Source: Desulfocapsa sp. | GTDB taxonomy: Bacteria; Desulfobacterota; Desulfobulbia; Desulfobulbales; Desulfocapsaceae | Reading direction: 5' to 3' | Assembly (NCBI GenBank): GCA_013792135.1 | Contig: VMSP01000094.1 | Location: forward strand, 1 to 38,285 | DNA: 38,285 bases | Shown: positions 24,518 to 33,782 of the stretch, one piece after another | How the letters are laid out: each line of letters starts with the position of its first letter | Position numbering within the stretch: position 1 is the stretch's first letter | Notes under the pieces: model-generated | The model's database searches: none | What the model saw: the letters and a program-made list of their open reading frames with translations, nothing else | What the model was told of the DNA's origin: nothing | Program-made: the position numbers and the translations under genes

Positions 24518-25450
24518 TCAGAGAAAATGAACTTCCGGTTCAAGCACGATTCCACTGTCCTCCTGGACCTTGAGCCGCACTTTTTCCATCAACTCCAGGA
24601 CATCGGCGGCCGTAGCCCCACCGCTATTCACCAGAAAATTAGCATGAACGGGTGACACCATGGCGCCGCCGACCCTGAGTCCCTTCAGGCCACTGGCCTC
24701 TATAAGGCGGCCTGCGGCGTCTCCTTCCGGATTTTTAAAAAAAGATCCGGCATTGGGCTCTCCCTTAGGTTGCTTCATCCGGCGCTTTGCACGATAGGAC
24801 TGACATAGGTTTCGTATCTGATCCTGATCCGCCACCACACATTGTAATTCCACCCCCACCACCACCCGATCCTTTTCTGTACGATAATGATCATGCCAGG
24901 TTCGATAGCCAAATTCGAGCTCTGCTCGCGGTAGGGTACAGACTTGACCTGATGAGTTGATACAGGTGACGGAAACAAGAACCTCAGCCAGTTCACGCCC
25001 CCAGGCCCCGGCGTTCATGATCACTGCGCCCCCAATCGTCCCGGGAATTCCAGCCGTAAATTCGACTCCCGAGAGGGACTGATCCACGCACCAGTCAACA
25101 AGACGGGTAAGGCTGCATGCGGCTCCGACCTGAATGACACCCCCGCCATTCTCTACTCCATCTCTACGGGCAATAGAAGTAAATCCTTTGCCGAGAATAA
25201 GGACGACCCCATCAAATCCGGTATCACTCACCAACAGGTTGGTTCCCCGACCAATAACACGCCACTGGATCTTCTGCTTTTTGAAAAACACAAGCAATCG
25301 TTGAAGCTCCGCAAGTTCCTCGACCGTAATCAAGGCTGCAGCAGGACCACCTATAGCAAAGGAGGTATAACCGCTCAAAGGGCAATCCCAAAGTACTGGG
25401 CTGCTTACCAGCGATGCCAGCTCCTTCCTCAACTCACTACCCATTGCCAT
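24518..25450 (-). CDS. murB: UDP-N-acetylenolpyruvoylglucosamine reductase
   Basis: A 310-residue FAD enzyme that reduces UDP-GlcNAc-enolpyruvate to UDP-MurNAc. Motifs: GRGTNLLVSD for FAD binding, GIPGTIGGAVIMNAGAWG, FGYRTW, and PNAGSFFKNPEGDAAGRLIE with the catalytic Ser. C-terminal VLEPEVHFL is usual. Its ATG directly follows the TAA stop of murC (25451-25453), so translation is probably coupled; an in-frame ATG lies two codons later. Confidence 0.95.
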   Translation of the reverse strand: MAMGSELRKELASLVSSPVLWDCPLSGYTSFAIGGPAAALITVEELAELQRLLVFFKKQKIQWRVIGRGTNLLVSDTGFDGVVLILGKGFTSIARRDGVENGGGVIQVGAACSLTRLVDWCVDQSLSGVEFTAGIPGTIGGAVIMNAGAWGRELAEVLVSVTCINSSGQVCTLPRAELEFGYRTWHDHYRTEKDRVVVGVELQCVVADQDQIRNLCQSYRAKRRMKQPKGEPNAGSFFKNPEGDAAGRLIEASGLKGLRVGGAMVSPVHANFLVNSGGATAADVLELMEKVRLKVQEDSGIVLEPEVHFL

Positions 25451-26830
25451 TTATGTCTTCCCGAGCAGGTCCAGCAGGTCTTCCCCAGCCCGCACAATAT
25501 TGCCGGCACCGAGGGTCAGCACCAGATCATCCTTAACCAGAAGGGGCAACAATGCTTCGGCCAGCCCTTCCACTGCCGGAATTAATTGGGTGTGACGCTG
25601 CCCATGCTGCTTAATATCCAGCAACAAATTCTCACTACTGACCCCGGGAATCGGCATCTCACTTGCGGCATAAATATCTGTCATCACGAGGAAATCCGCC
25701 TGATGAAAGGCCGTCAGAAAGTCCTTGTACAGAGCCTCGGTCCGGGTAAAGCGATGGGGCTGGAATAGAACCACGAGCCGTTTTTCAGGCCAAGCCTCTT
25801 TAATGGCAGACAAGGTTGCCCTGATCTCAGTGGGATGATGACCATAATCATCAATGATCGTGATACCCTGTGCTTCCCCTTTCAACTGCATCCGGCGCTG
25901 CACCCCCTCGAAGCTGCCGAGCGCCCCGGCAATAACTGTAAAAGGGATTTCCAGTTCAAGCCCCACACAGACCGCGGCCAAGGCATTATAAACATTATGA
26001 CGACCCGGCAGAGAAAGATGGATCTCGCCCAGCTGTGCGTCACCTTTCTTGACCACAAAGCGGGTCCTTCCCCCTGCCGCCTCCAACTGCTCCGCATGCA
26101 CATCCGCCTGAGCCGTGAGTCCATAGGTGATCATTCTCTTCCTGATCGCAGGCAGAAGATCGGCAATATTGGCATCATCGAGACAAAGGATCACCGCACC
26201 ATAAAAAGGGATCTTATCGATGAACTCCATGAACACCGACTTGATATGGTCGATATCCCGATAATAATCAAGATGTTCCAGATCAATATTGGTAACCACC
26301 TCAAGCACGGGAGAAAGCTTGAGAAAAGAGCCATCACTCTCATCGGCCTCAGCCACCAGAAATTCGCCTTCCCCGAGCTTGGCATTGCCGCCCAGGCTGT
26401 CAACCTTGCCCCCAACAACAATAGTTGGATCAAGTCCGGCCATGGTCAGCATCCAGCTGACCATGGAGGTGGTGGAGGTCTTGCCGTGACTGCCGGCAAT
26501 GGCAATTCCAAATTTTTTCAGACGCATCAACTCGGCCAACATCTCCGCCCGCTGGATCACAGGGATACCGGCTTCATGGGCAGCCACTACCTCCGGATTA
26601 GTCACGGCAATGGCCGATGATGTCACCACCACATCGGCACCACTCACCCACTGTCCCTGATGACCGGTATAAATCATTCCGCCAAGAGATGCCAGATTGG
26701 CAGTAATGGCAGAGCTGTACAAGTCAGAGCCTGATACCTTATATCCCAGGTTCAACAGCAGTTCGGCAATACCACTCATACCGATGCCGCCGATTCCGAC
26801 AAAATGAATATGTTTCGTTTTCTTATACAT
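25451..26830 (-). CDS. murC: UDP-N-acetylmuramate--L-alanine ligase
   Basis: A 459-residue Mur ligase adding L-Ala to UDP-MurNAc. Start ATG 26830 gives the usual MYKKTKHIHFVGIGGIGMSG N-terminus, 8 bases after the murG stop; a TTG 33 bases further up overlaps murG and is less likely. Motifs: AGSHGKTSTTSMVSW for ATP, EADESDGSF, NIDLEHLDYY, DDYGHHPTEI, FQPHRFTRT. The length is normal. It belongs to the murD-murG-murC-murB run. Confidence 0.95.
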   Translation of the reverse strand: MYKKTKHIHFVGIGGIGMSGIAELLLNLGYKVSGSDLYSSAITANLASLGGMIYTGHQGQWVSGADVVVTSSAIAVTNPEVVAAHEAGIPVIQRAEMLAELMRLKKFGIAIAGSHGKTSTTSMVSWMLTMAGLDPTIVVGGKVDSLGGNAKLGEGEFLVAEADESDGSFLKLSPVLEVVTNIDLEHLDYYRDIDHIKSVFMEFIDKIPFYGAVILCLDDANIADLLPAIRKRMITYGLTAQADVHAEQLEAAGGRTRFVVKKGDAQLGEIHLSLPGRHNVYNALAAVCVGLELEIPFTVIAGALGSFEGVQRRMQLKGEAQGITIIDDYGHHPTEIRATLSAIKEAWPEKRLVVLFQPHRFTRTEALYKDFLTAFHQADFLVMTDIYAASEMPIPGVSSENLLLDIKQHGQRHTQLIPAVEGLAEALLPLLVKDDLVLTLGAGNIVRAGEDLLDLLGKT

Positions 26831-26838
26831 GATGTATA

Positions 26839-27999
26839 TCAGTTGGTTATCAATTCCAAACAAACATCAACTATCCTTTCCGCGGCATCAGGACGTGCCA
26901 TGGACTGCATGGCCTCTGCCATCTCTTGCAATCGTCCAGGATTACTGACAAGAACAGCCAGGGCCTCTGCCAGTTTCCTTCCCGTCAGTTCACGCTCCAC
27001 GAACATCACGGCCCCACCACTGTCAACATAATAGCGACCATTCTTATATTGATGATCATCAGCGGCAAAGGGATAAGGGATCAGCAGTGCAGGTTTTCCA
27101 AGAACTGCCAACTCGGCAAGGGTGGTAGCGCCAGCTCTTGAGACCAGCAAATCACTCTTTCCATAAATCTCTGCCATATCGGTAAAAAAAGCTGCCACCG
27201 TGGCCTTGATTCCTGCCTGTTCATAAGCCAACCGCACCATCTCCTGATCCGCGACGCCTGTCTGATGAATAACCTCTATGCCTGGTGGCAATATCTTATC
27301 ATACTTGGTCAAGGCATCCACCATCAGTTCATTGACCCGGTGCGCGCCCAAGCTGCCTCCCAGGATCAGAATCCTTACCTTATCACCGTTTTTCCTGGGT
27401 GGTCGCTCTTCATCCATCCTTGGAGCGAGCGACACTGGGACATCCTTGGCCTGCGACTTCCCGGCCAGTTCCAGGATCTGACGACGCACAGGATTACCGG
27501 TCAGCACCATTTTTCCTGCCGGGAAAAAATTCTCACTGCCGGGGAGAGAAAGACAGATTCTTGTGGCCAAGCCACCCAATTTTCTATTGGCTAGCCCCGG
27601 CACCGAATTCTGTTCATGAATCACGGTTGGAAGCCCCAGAATCTTTGCTGCAGCCACCACCGGTCCCGTCACATAGCCGCCGACACCCACCACTAGATGC
27701 GGGTGAAAACGGAGGATATGCCAGAGGGCCTCCACCAGGGAGAGCGGAAGTAGAATCAGGGCCTGAAGCAAAGCCAAGGCCCCCTTTCCTTTTAATCCTT
27801 GGCAATGGATGGTCCTGGTACTGAAACCATAGTGGGCAAGGCTGCTCTTATCCATTTTCCGTCGCGTTCCCACAAAAAGTATCTCGGTACCTGGAAAACG
27901 GCGGCACATGGCCTCTGCCGTGGCAATGGCCGGGAAAAGATGTCCCCCGGTCCCGCCACCGGTAAGCAGCAGCCGTATGGGTTCCTGCCTCTTCCCCAT
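26839..27999 (-). CDS. murG: UDP-GlcNAc:lipid I transferase MurG
   Basis: A 386-residue membrane-associated GT28 glycosyltransferase that makes lipid II. N-terminal GGGTGGHLFPAIA loop, HEQNSVPGLANR, donor-site GGSLGAHRVNE, and LVSRAGATTLAEL with PYPFAADDHQYKNG. A charged insert (MDEERPPRKNGDK) lies before the donor motif, a common spot for variation. Its ATG overlaps the murD stop by one base (TGATG 27997-28001). In most dcw clusters ftsW lies between murD and murG; here there is no room for it. Confidence 0.96.
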   Translation of the reverse strand: MGKRQEPIRLLLTGGGTGGHLFPAIATAEAMCRRFPGTEILFVGTRRKMDKSSLAHYGFSTRTIHCQGLKGKGALALLQALILLPLSLVEALWHILRFHPHLVVGVGGYVTGPVVAAAKILGLPTVIHEQNSVPGLANRKLGGLATRICLSLPGSENFFPAGKMVLTGNPVRRQILELAGKSQAKDVPVSLAPRMDEERPPRKNGDKVRILILGGSLGAHRVNELMVDALTKYDKILPPGIEVIHQTGVADQEMVRLAYEQAGIKATVAAFFTDMAEIYGKSDLLVSRAGATTLAELAVLGKPALLIPYPFAADDHQYKNGRYYVDSGGAVMFVERELTGRKLAEALAVLVSNPGRLQEMAEAMQSMARPDAAERIVDVCLELITN

Positions 28000-29375
28000 C
28001 AGATATCACCATCCTGGCATGCGACAGGCCCTGACTGGTCAATCATCCTCTGTACTGCCGCCGCAAAGACCCTGCCCCGATGGCCATAATTCTCAAACAT
28101 ATCAAAACTGGCACAGGCAGGAGAAAGCAGCACCGTATCCCCAGCTCTGGCAAGGGACGCCGCCAGCGTCACCGCCTCTTCCATTGAACAGGCCTTCCGC
28201 AGCTCAGTCACCCCTGCCAGAGCCTGGGCGATCAGCTCTGCGGCCTCACCGATCAGGATCAGAGTGCGCACCTTTCGAGCGACACTCTCTTGCAGCAGAG
28301 TATAATCATCGCCCTTGTCACGGCCACCGGCAATAAGGATCACGTTCCCCTTAAAATTTTCCAGAGCACTGAGAACGGCTCCGGTATTGGTGGCCTTGGA
28401 GTCATCATAATAAGAGACCCCGGCAGCCTTCCCCACTAAAGCCATTCGATGAGCCGCCACCTGAAAGGCAGCCAGACCCTTCGCTATCAGCTCTTGCCCA
28501 CAGCCTAAGCTGCGGACGGCAAGGATGGCAGCTGCGCTGTTCAATGCACCTGTAGCAGTATCAAGCATGGAACCCGTAAGGTCATAACGCTCTTCGCGTC
28601 CTTGCCACAAAAGCATAACCCTATGATCTTCAATCCGCGCCTGACAGTCCCGGCCATGCCCAAAAAGCAGCTGCCGCTGCCCGCCACCAAGGCCCGGCAA
28701 CATTTCTCGACAATAGTGATCATCACCGCTGAGAATTGCCGTGTCATTCTGTCCCTGCCTGGAAAAAATCTTCATCTTGGCCGCCACATAGCAATCCATG
28801 CTGCCGTGACGGTCCAGATGATCCGGAGTCACATTGAGGAGGATCGCCACATCAGCCTTAAAGGCCCCTGCTGCCTCCAGCTGAAAACTTGACAGTTCAA
28901 GGACCAGCACATCAACATATTCAGGATTATTGAGATACTCAAAAAGCGAAGTACCGATATTGCCACCGACAAAGACCCTTTTTCCGGCCCCTTGCAACAA
29001 CTCGCCAATCAGGGAGGTCACAGTGGTCTTACCATTGGTACCGGTGATGGCAACTACCGGTTTGTTGATGAGCGGAGCAGCCACAGCCAATTCACCCAGC
29101 ACCGGAATCCTAAGGGCTCGAAGCTGCTGGAGGATCTCCAGCTCCTGCCTGATTCCGGGACTGACCAGAATCTTATCAGCCTGCCTGAGAAAGTCCAAGG
29201 TGTGACCGCCCCATTCGTATTCCACCACATATTCTGCAAGAAAGTCCCGGTCTGCTGTCGGTAACTGCTGAACGTCCCTGGCGTCAGAAACCAACACCCT
29301 CACCCCCTGCGATACCAGATAACGTACCGCCGCCCGGCCAGAGACTCCCAGCCCCATCACCGCAACGCAAGACAT
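27999..29375 (-). CDS. murD: UDP-N-acetylmuramoylalanine--D-glutamate ligase
   Basis: A 458-residue Mur ligase adding D-Glu. Start ATG 29375 has AGGAG 5 bases upstream and gives the usual short lead into GLGVSGRAAVRYL. A second candidate, ATG 29441, overlaps the mraY stop as TGATG exactly like the murD/murG and mraZ/rsmH joints, and would add 22 residues; both may be used. Motifs: GTNGKTTVTSL, LELSSFQLE, NVTPDHLDRHG, DDSKATNTGAV, GGRDKGDDY, LLSPACASFDMF. The enzyme looks intact. Confidence 0.94.
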   Translation of the reverse strand: MSCVAVMGLGVSGRAAVRYLVSQGVRVLVSDARDVQQLPTADRDFLAEYVVEYEWGGHTLDFLRQADKILVSPGIRQELEILQQLRALRIPVLGELAVAAPLINKPVVAITGTNGKTTVTSLIGELLQGAGKRVFVGGNIGTSLFEYLNNPEYVDVLVLELSSFQLEAAGAFKADVAILLNVTPDHLDRHGSMDCYVAAKMKIFSRQGQNDTAILSGDDHYCREMLPGLGGGQRQLLFGHGRDCQARIEDHRVMLLWQGREERYDLTGSMLDTATGALNSAAAILAVRSLGCGQELIAKGLAAFQVAAHRMALVGKAAGVSYYDDSKATNTGAVLSALENFKGNVILIAGGRDKGDDYTLLQESVARKVRTLILIGEAAELIAQALAGVTELRKACSMEEAVTLAASLARAGDTVLLSPACASFDMFENYGHRGRVFAAAVQRMIDQSGPVACQDGDI

Positions 29376-29440
29376 TGACACTCCTGGGATGGGTAAAGAG
29401 GGATCATGCCTACCGACTGCTTTGTTAACTTGCCTGGTCA

Positions 29441-30520
29441 TCAGCGCAGCTTCAAAGTAGCAACGGCTATAAGACCCAGGATAACAGAAACAATCCAAAA
29501 CCTGACCACCACCTTTGGTTCGTGCCAGCCTTTTTTCTCAAAATGATGATGAAAAGGTGCCATAAGGAAGATCCGTTTGCCATTGGTCATCTTAAAATAT
29601 CCCACCTGCAAGATGACGGATAGCGCTTCCATGACAAAGATCCCGCCGACAATGGCCAACAGGATCTCCTGTTTGATAATGATGGCCACCGAACCCAAGG
29701 CCCCGCCCAGAGCCAGCGATCCGACGTCACCCATGAAGATCTGGGCCGGATAGGCATTAAACCACAGAAATCCTAGAGATGCCCCGACCATCGCCCCGCA
29801 AAAGATAGCCAGTTCGCCTGCTCCCGGCACAAAGGGAATTTGCAGATACTCCGCCAGCACGGTATGTCCGGCCAGATAAGAAAAGATAAGATAGACCGCT
29901 CCGGAGATAACCGTTGGGCCAGTGGCAAGACCATCAAGACCGTCGGTAAGATTTACCGCATTCGAGGCTCCAACAATGACCAATACCGCAAAGACAACAT
30001 AAAACCAGCCAAGGTCAGGATGAATATTTTTAAAAAAAGGTACACTCAACTGCCCGTCAAATCCTGGATGCAGAAGCACAAAGAGACCAACCACGGAAGC
30101 GCCACCAATCTGCAGAATCAGTTTCCCTCTGGCACTGAGCCCTTTGGTGTTTTTCTTGTGCACCTTTTTCAGATCATCAATTGCCCCGATCATGCCGAAA
30201 AACAAGGTCACAAAGAGCAGCAACCACACCAATGAACTGTCGAGTCTGGCCCACAACAGTGTCGAGCAGGTAATGGCAGAGAGAATCAGCACCCCACCCA
30301 TGGTGGGCACTCCCTGCTTTGCCAGATGAGTTTCCGGCCCGTCATCCCGTACCACCTGTCCAATCTGAAAATGCCGCAGAGCCCTGATAAACATTGGTCC
30401 CAGGATAATCATCAGCAGAAAGGCCGTCACCGCACCGCCAATAGAACGTACGGTGATATAGCGGAAGATATTAAAACCGCTGAAAGCGGTATGCAGTGGG
30501 TAGAGAAGATGGTAGAGCAT
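29441..30520 (-). CDS. mraY: phospho-N-acetylmuramoyl-pentapeptide transferase MraY
   Basis: A 359-residue multipass membrane enzyme that makes lipid I on undecaprenyl phosphate. About ten hydrophobic segments are seen. Signatures: [32 protein letters not shown], and [20 protein letters not shown]. Length is normal. The ribosome binding site is weak. It lies 79 bases after the murE-murF fusion gene. Confidence 0.96.
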   Translation of the reverse strand: MLYHLLYPLHTAFSGFNIFRYITVRSIGGAVTAFLLMIILGPMFIRALRHFQIGQVVRDDGPETHLAKQGVPTMGGVLILSAITCSTLLWARLDSSLVWLLLFVTLFFGMIGAIDDLKKVHKKNTKGLSARGKLILQIGGASVVGLFVLLHPGFDGQLSVPFFKNIHPDLGWFYVVFAVLVIVGASNAVNLTDGLDGLATGPTVISGAVYLIFSYLAGHTVLAEYLQIPFVPGAGELAIFCGAMVGASLGFLWFNAYPAQIFMGDVGSLALGGALGSVAIIIKQEILLAIVGGIFVMEALSVILQVGYFKMTNGKRIFLMAPFHHHFEKKGWHEPKVVVRFWIVSVILGLIAVATLKLR

Positions 30521-30599
30521 AACTTACGAGTTTTTATGGTTATTTTTTAAACCACTCAAGCTGTTAAGCCTGCATGGAATTTAGCTGACAGCCAAAAGT

Positions 30600-33500
30600 C
30601 TACAAACTTTCCTGCAACTGTTCTACCACTTCTTCAAGGCGCTTCCCCCTTGAAGCTTTGACCAGCAGCCAGTCACCAGCCTGTAACTGACGTGCGGCCA
30701 GAAGCTCTTCTATCCAGACCACCACATCCTTCTTCTCCCGAAAAACCCTGATGCGCTGACTGTCCATACCTGCCATTCTCGCCCCCGTGGCAGTCTCTGC
30801 CGCAAAATTACCGATCAGGGCCAGATAATCAATGAGCCGCTCCGCCGCATACCCTCCCACTTCCCGATGGGCCTCAGCGCTGGCCTGCCCCAGCTCCAGC
30901 ATATCTCCCAGGATGGCCAGCCGCCTTCCTTTACCCTGCTGAGCAAGGGTCGTAAGACCTGCCCGCATTGAGGCCGGATTGGCATTATAAGTATCATTGA
31001 GAATATACAAATCCCCCTTGCCTTTGACAATCTGCATTCGTTTATCAGCAGGCTGGAATACGCTAAGCCCTGCGCCGATCTCTCCTATACTAAGGCCTGC
31101 AGCATGGGCAATGGCCGCAGCAGCCACCGCATTGGAGACATTATGAACACCCGGAACATGCAAGGTCACAGAGATTGTCTCCAATGCGATATGGAGGACA
31201 AAGGTCTGGGCGCTACTTCCCTCATTCCATATGGCAGAAGCCCAGACCTGAGGTCTGTGACGCATACCTTCTTCACCTGCTGAATAAAAAACCTTTTTCT
31301 GCGAATACTTTTCAGCACAGTTCCGCACATGGGGATCATCCAGATTAATCACCAAGGTACTGCCTTCACCACTTCCGGCAAAGAGCTCTTCCTTAGCTCG
31401 AGCAACCCCTTCGATGGAGTGCAGCCCCTCGAGATGCACGGCATGGACATTGACAATACAGGCGATATCAGGGTCAGCAATACGGACAAGCCTGTCAATC
31501 TCACCTGGCCGGTTCATCCCCATCTCAAGAATTGCAGCCCTGTGGCCTGGATTCATGGGCAAGAGTGAGAGGGGTAGCCCGATAAGATTATTAAAATTGC
31601 CTCTGGTCTTCAATACCTGATCAAAAGACGCCTGAGTCCTTGGATTCAACTCCTGCCAATGCTGTTCAAAGATCGCCGCAGTCATCTCCTTGACCGTGGT
31701 CTTGCCACAACTACCGGTAATCCCCACCACCAACGGCCCACTGATCGCCTTCATCACCTGCCGCCGATATGCGGCCAGATCACCCAAGGCCTGTAAAGTA
31801 TCATCCACCAACAGACAGGGAATACCAGGAAGCGCCTCCAAATGAGTTCCACGGCGAATCACAAGACATCCTGCACCAGCAGAGGCCACCAGTTTCAGAA
31901 AATCATGACCGTCAAACCTCTCTCCGGCCAGGGCCACAAAGATATCACCCGCGACCACTTTCCGGCTGTCGGTGACCACTGATCCAAGAGAAGTTATTCC
32001 CCTCCTCTCTCCGATCAGCTCACCGTGAGCAGCGAGACGAAGATTTTCAAGTCTCCAGCTGGTCAATCCTTTTCGGACCTCAAGAGTGTCATCAAAGAAA
32101 CGCCTACCATCCGGCCCAAGCTGATACCGTTCATGCCCTTTCCCAGCAATAAGTACAATATCTTCGACCGTTGCCGCAGCAATGGCCAAGGATATTGTCT
32201 GGGCACGATCATGAAGCACCAGAAATCCCTTTTCATCTCCGGCCGAAGCCATGAGCCAGGAAGATTCCCGTTCTTCCAGATCCGATAAGCGGACACCGGA
32301 GGCTATCTGAGCCATGATCTCCTGGGGTGATTCACTCCGGGGATTATCGTCGGTGACCAGTACCACATCGCTGCAACGACCGGCGATCTCACCCATGATG
32401 GCCCGTTTCCCTTTGTCCCGATCACCGCCGCAGCCAAAGACACAGATCAATCTCCGATGCGGAAGCCGGGAAAGAGTTTCTAAGACCTTTTCCAGGGCAT
32501 CCGGGGTATGGGCATAATCAACAAACACCGCTGGCCGGAAGTGTTTTTCCTGTTCTGCCGCCATTATCCGCTGCAGGCGTCCCGGCGCCCCGGACGCCTG
32601 CCCCAGCATCATAGACAAATCTTGCACCTCAACTCCCAGGGCCAGCCCAATCCCCATCACGGTCAACAGGTTTGCAACATTAAAATCACCCACCAGAGTA
32701 GTCGTAATCTGAATTTCATCTTCGGAAGCATGCAGGGTTATGGTAGTGGAATTCAAACCTGACTGGACACGCAAAGGATAAATATCACCGTTTCCACCAC
32801 ACTGCCACACCTGAGCGCCCTGAATTTTACACAAGTCAAGCAGTTGTTGCGTCCTTTGTTCTTCCTCAGGATCATGACCTGCTGTCCGGGTAATAACAGC
32901 TTTGCCGCCCTTTTTCAGATGATCACGAAAGAGGAGGGCCTTGGCTGTAAAATAATCAGCCATGTCCTGATGATAGTCCAGATGATCACGAGAGAGATTG
33001 GTAAAGGCAACCACATCAAATTGCAGATCTCCAAGGCGGTGCTGGACTAAAGCGTGGGAGGAAACCTCCATAATCACATGGGTTACACCGGCATCAGCCA
33101 TCTGCCGCAAAAGAGACTGGAGCAAGAGCGGTTCAGGAGTCGTGAAGGGGGCTGGAATCTTAAAATCCTGCCCCTTAGCATCACGATACCGATAGTTAAT
33201 CGTGCCGATAACCCCAACCGCCAGCCCCTGCTGTCTCAGGACACTCTCAAGGAGATAACTGACCGTGGTCTTACCATTGGTACCGGTGACTCCAACCAGG
33301 GTCAATCCCTGTGCCGGCTGACCATACAGATTGGCCGCAATCTGCGCATAGGCCAGATGGCTATCTGCAACCACAATCACACACTGACTACAATCAGCAA
33401 ACTGCTCTGGCCTCACCCGGCCTTCTTCAACCACCAAGACCGCAGCCCCACTGGCCATCACCTGCTCCAGATAATCATGCCCATCCGTTCTGCTTCCGGT

Positions 33501-33686
33501 AAGGGCCACAAAAAGCGACCCGGCCTGTATTTTCCGGGAATCAATCGTTACATCAGAGACGACTATTCCTGCGGGCAGTTTTTTACCCAAAAGCGAATAA
33601 GCCACAGAAGCCAGAAGCGTCTCAAGCAAGTCTTGCTTGCAGTTACACTCTTCAACAAACAGCTTTTCGGGTCTTACACTATCCAT
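30600..33686 (-). CDS. murEF: MurE-MurF fusion: DAP-adding and D-Ala-D-Ala-adding ligase
   Basis: A 1028-residue bifunctional Mur ligase. Residues 1-540 are MurE: GTNGKTT at 135-141, the probable carbamylated Lys249 in YFTAKALLF, and DNPR at 447-450, the motif for meso-diaminopimelate specificity. Residues 541-1028 are MurF: TSWRLENLRLAAHGEL start, GITGSCGKTT at 655-664, GMNRPGEI, and YNANPASMRAGL. The two are joined at the point where MurE would end (RRFFDDTLEVRKG) with almost no linker. MurE-MurF fusions are known, for example in Bordetella. The start ATG 33686 lacks a Shine-Dalgarno. Two adjacent steps of stem-peptide assembly are thus held in one chain. Confidence 0.95.
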   Translation of the reverse strand: MDSVRPEKLFVEECNCKQDLLETLLASVAYSLLGKKLPAGIVVSDVTIDSRKIQAGSLFVALTGSRTDGHDYLEQVMASGAAVLVVEEGRVRPEQFADCSQCVIVVADSHLAYAQIAANLYGQPAQGLTLVGVTGTNGKTTVSYLLESVLRQQGLAVGVIGTINYRYRDAKGQDFKIPAPFTTPEPLLLQSLLRQMADAGVTHVIMEVSSHALVQHRLGDLQFDVVAFTNLSRDHLDYHQDMADYFTAKALLFRDHLKKGGKAVITRTAGHDPEEEQRTQQLLDLCKIQGAQVWQCGGNGDIYPLRVQSGLNSTTITLHASEDEIQITTTLVGDFNVANLLTVMGIGLALGVEVQDLSMMLGQASGAPGRLQRIMAAEQEKHFRPAVFVDYAHTPDALEKVLETLSRLPHRRLICVFGCGGDRDKGKRAIMGEIAGRCSDVVLVTDDNPRSESPQEIMAQIASGVRLSDLEERESSWLMASAGDEKGFLVLHDRAQTISLAIAAATVEDIVLIAGKGHERYQLGPDGRRFFDDTLEVRKGLTSWRLENLRLAAHGELIGERRGITSLGSVVTDSRKVVAGDIFVALAGERFDGHDFLKLVASAGAGCLVIRRGTHLEALPGIPCLLVDDTLQALGDLAAYRRQVMKAISGPLVVGITGSCGKTTVKEMTAAIFEQHWQELNPRTQASFDQVLKTRGNFNNLIGLPLSLLPMNPGHRAAILEMGMNRPGEIDRLVRIADPDIACIVNVHAVHLEGLHSIEGVARAKEELFAGSGEGSTLVINLDDPHVRNCAEKYSQKKVFYSAGEEGMRHRPQVWASAIWNEGSSAQTFVLHIALETISVTLHVPGVHNVSNAVAAAAIAHAAGLSIGEIGAGLSVFQPADKRMQIVKGKGDLYILNDTYNANPASMRAGLTTLAQQGKGRRLAILGDMLELGQASAEAHREVGGYAAERLIDYLALIGNFAAETATGARMAGMDSQRIRVFREKKDVVVWIEELLAARQLQAGDWLLVKASRGKRLEEVVEQLQESL

Positions 33687-33782
33687 TAAAAATAATTGAA
33701 AGATAAAATTTAGAACCTTAATCAGTCACCAGACACACGTGAATGAGATTTTCAGTTGAGAGTGCAAAAGGACTTTGGTCAT

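Noticed and set aside
25835-26620. Plus-strand frame opposite murC
   Set aside because: Antisense to conserved MurC motifs, with His/Gln-rich composition typical of a shadow frame.
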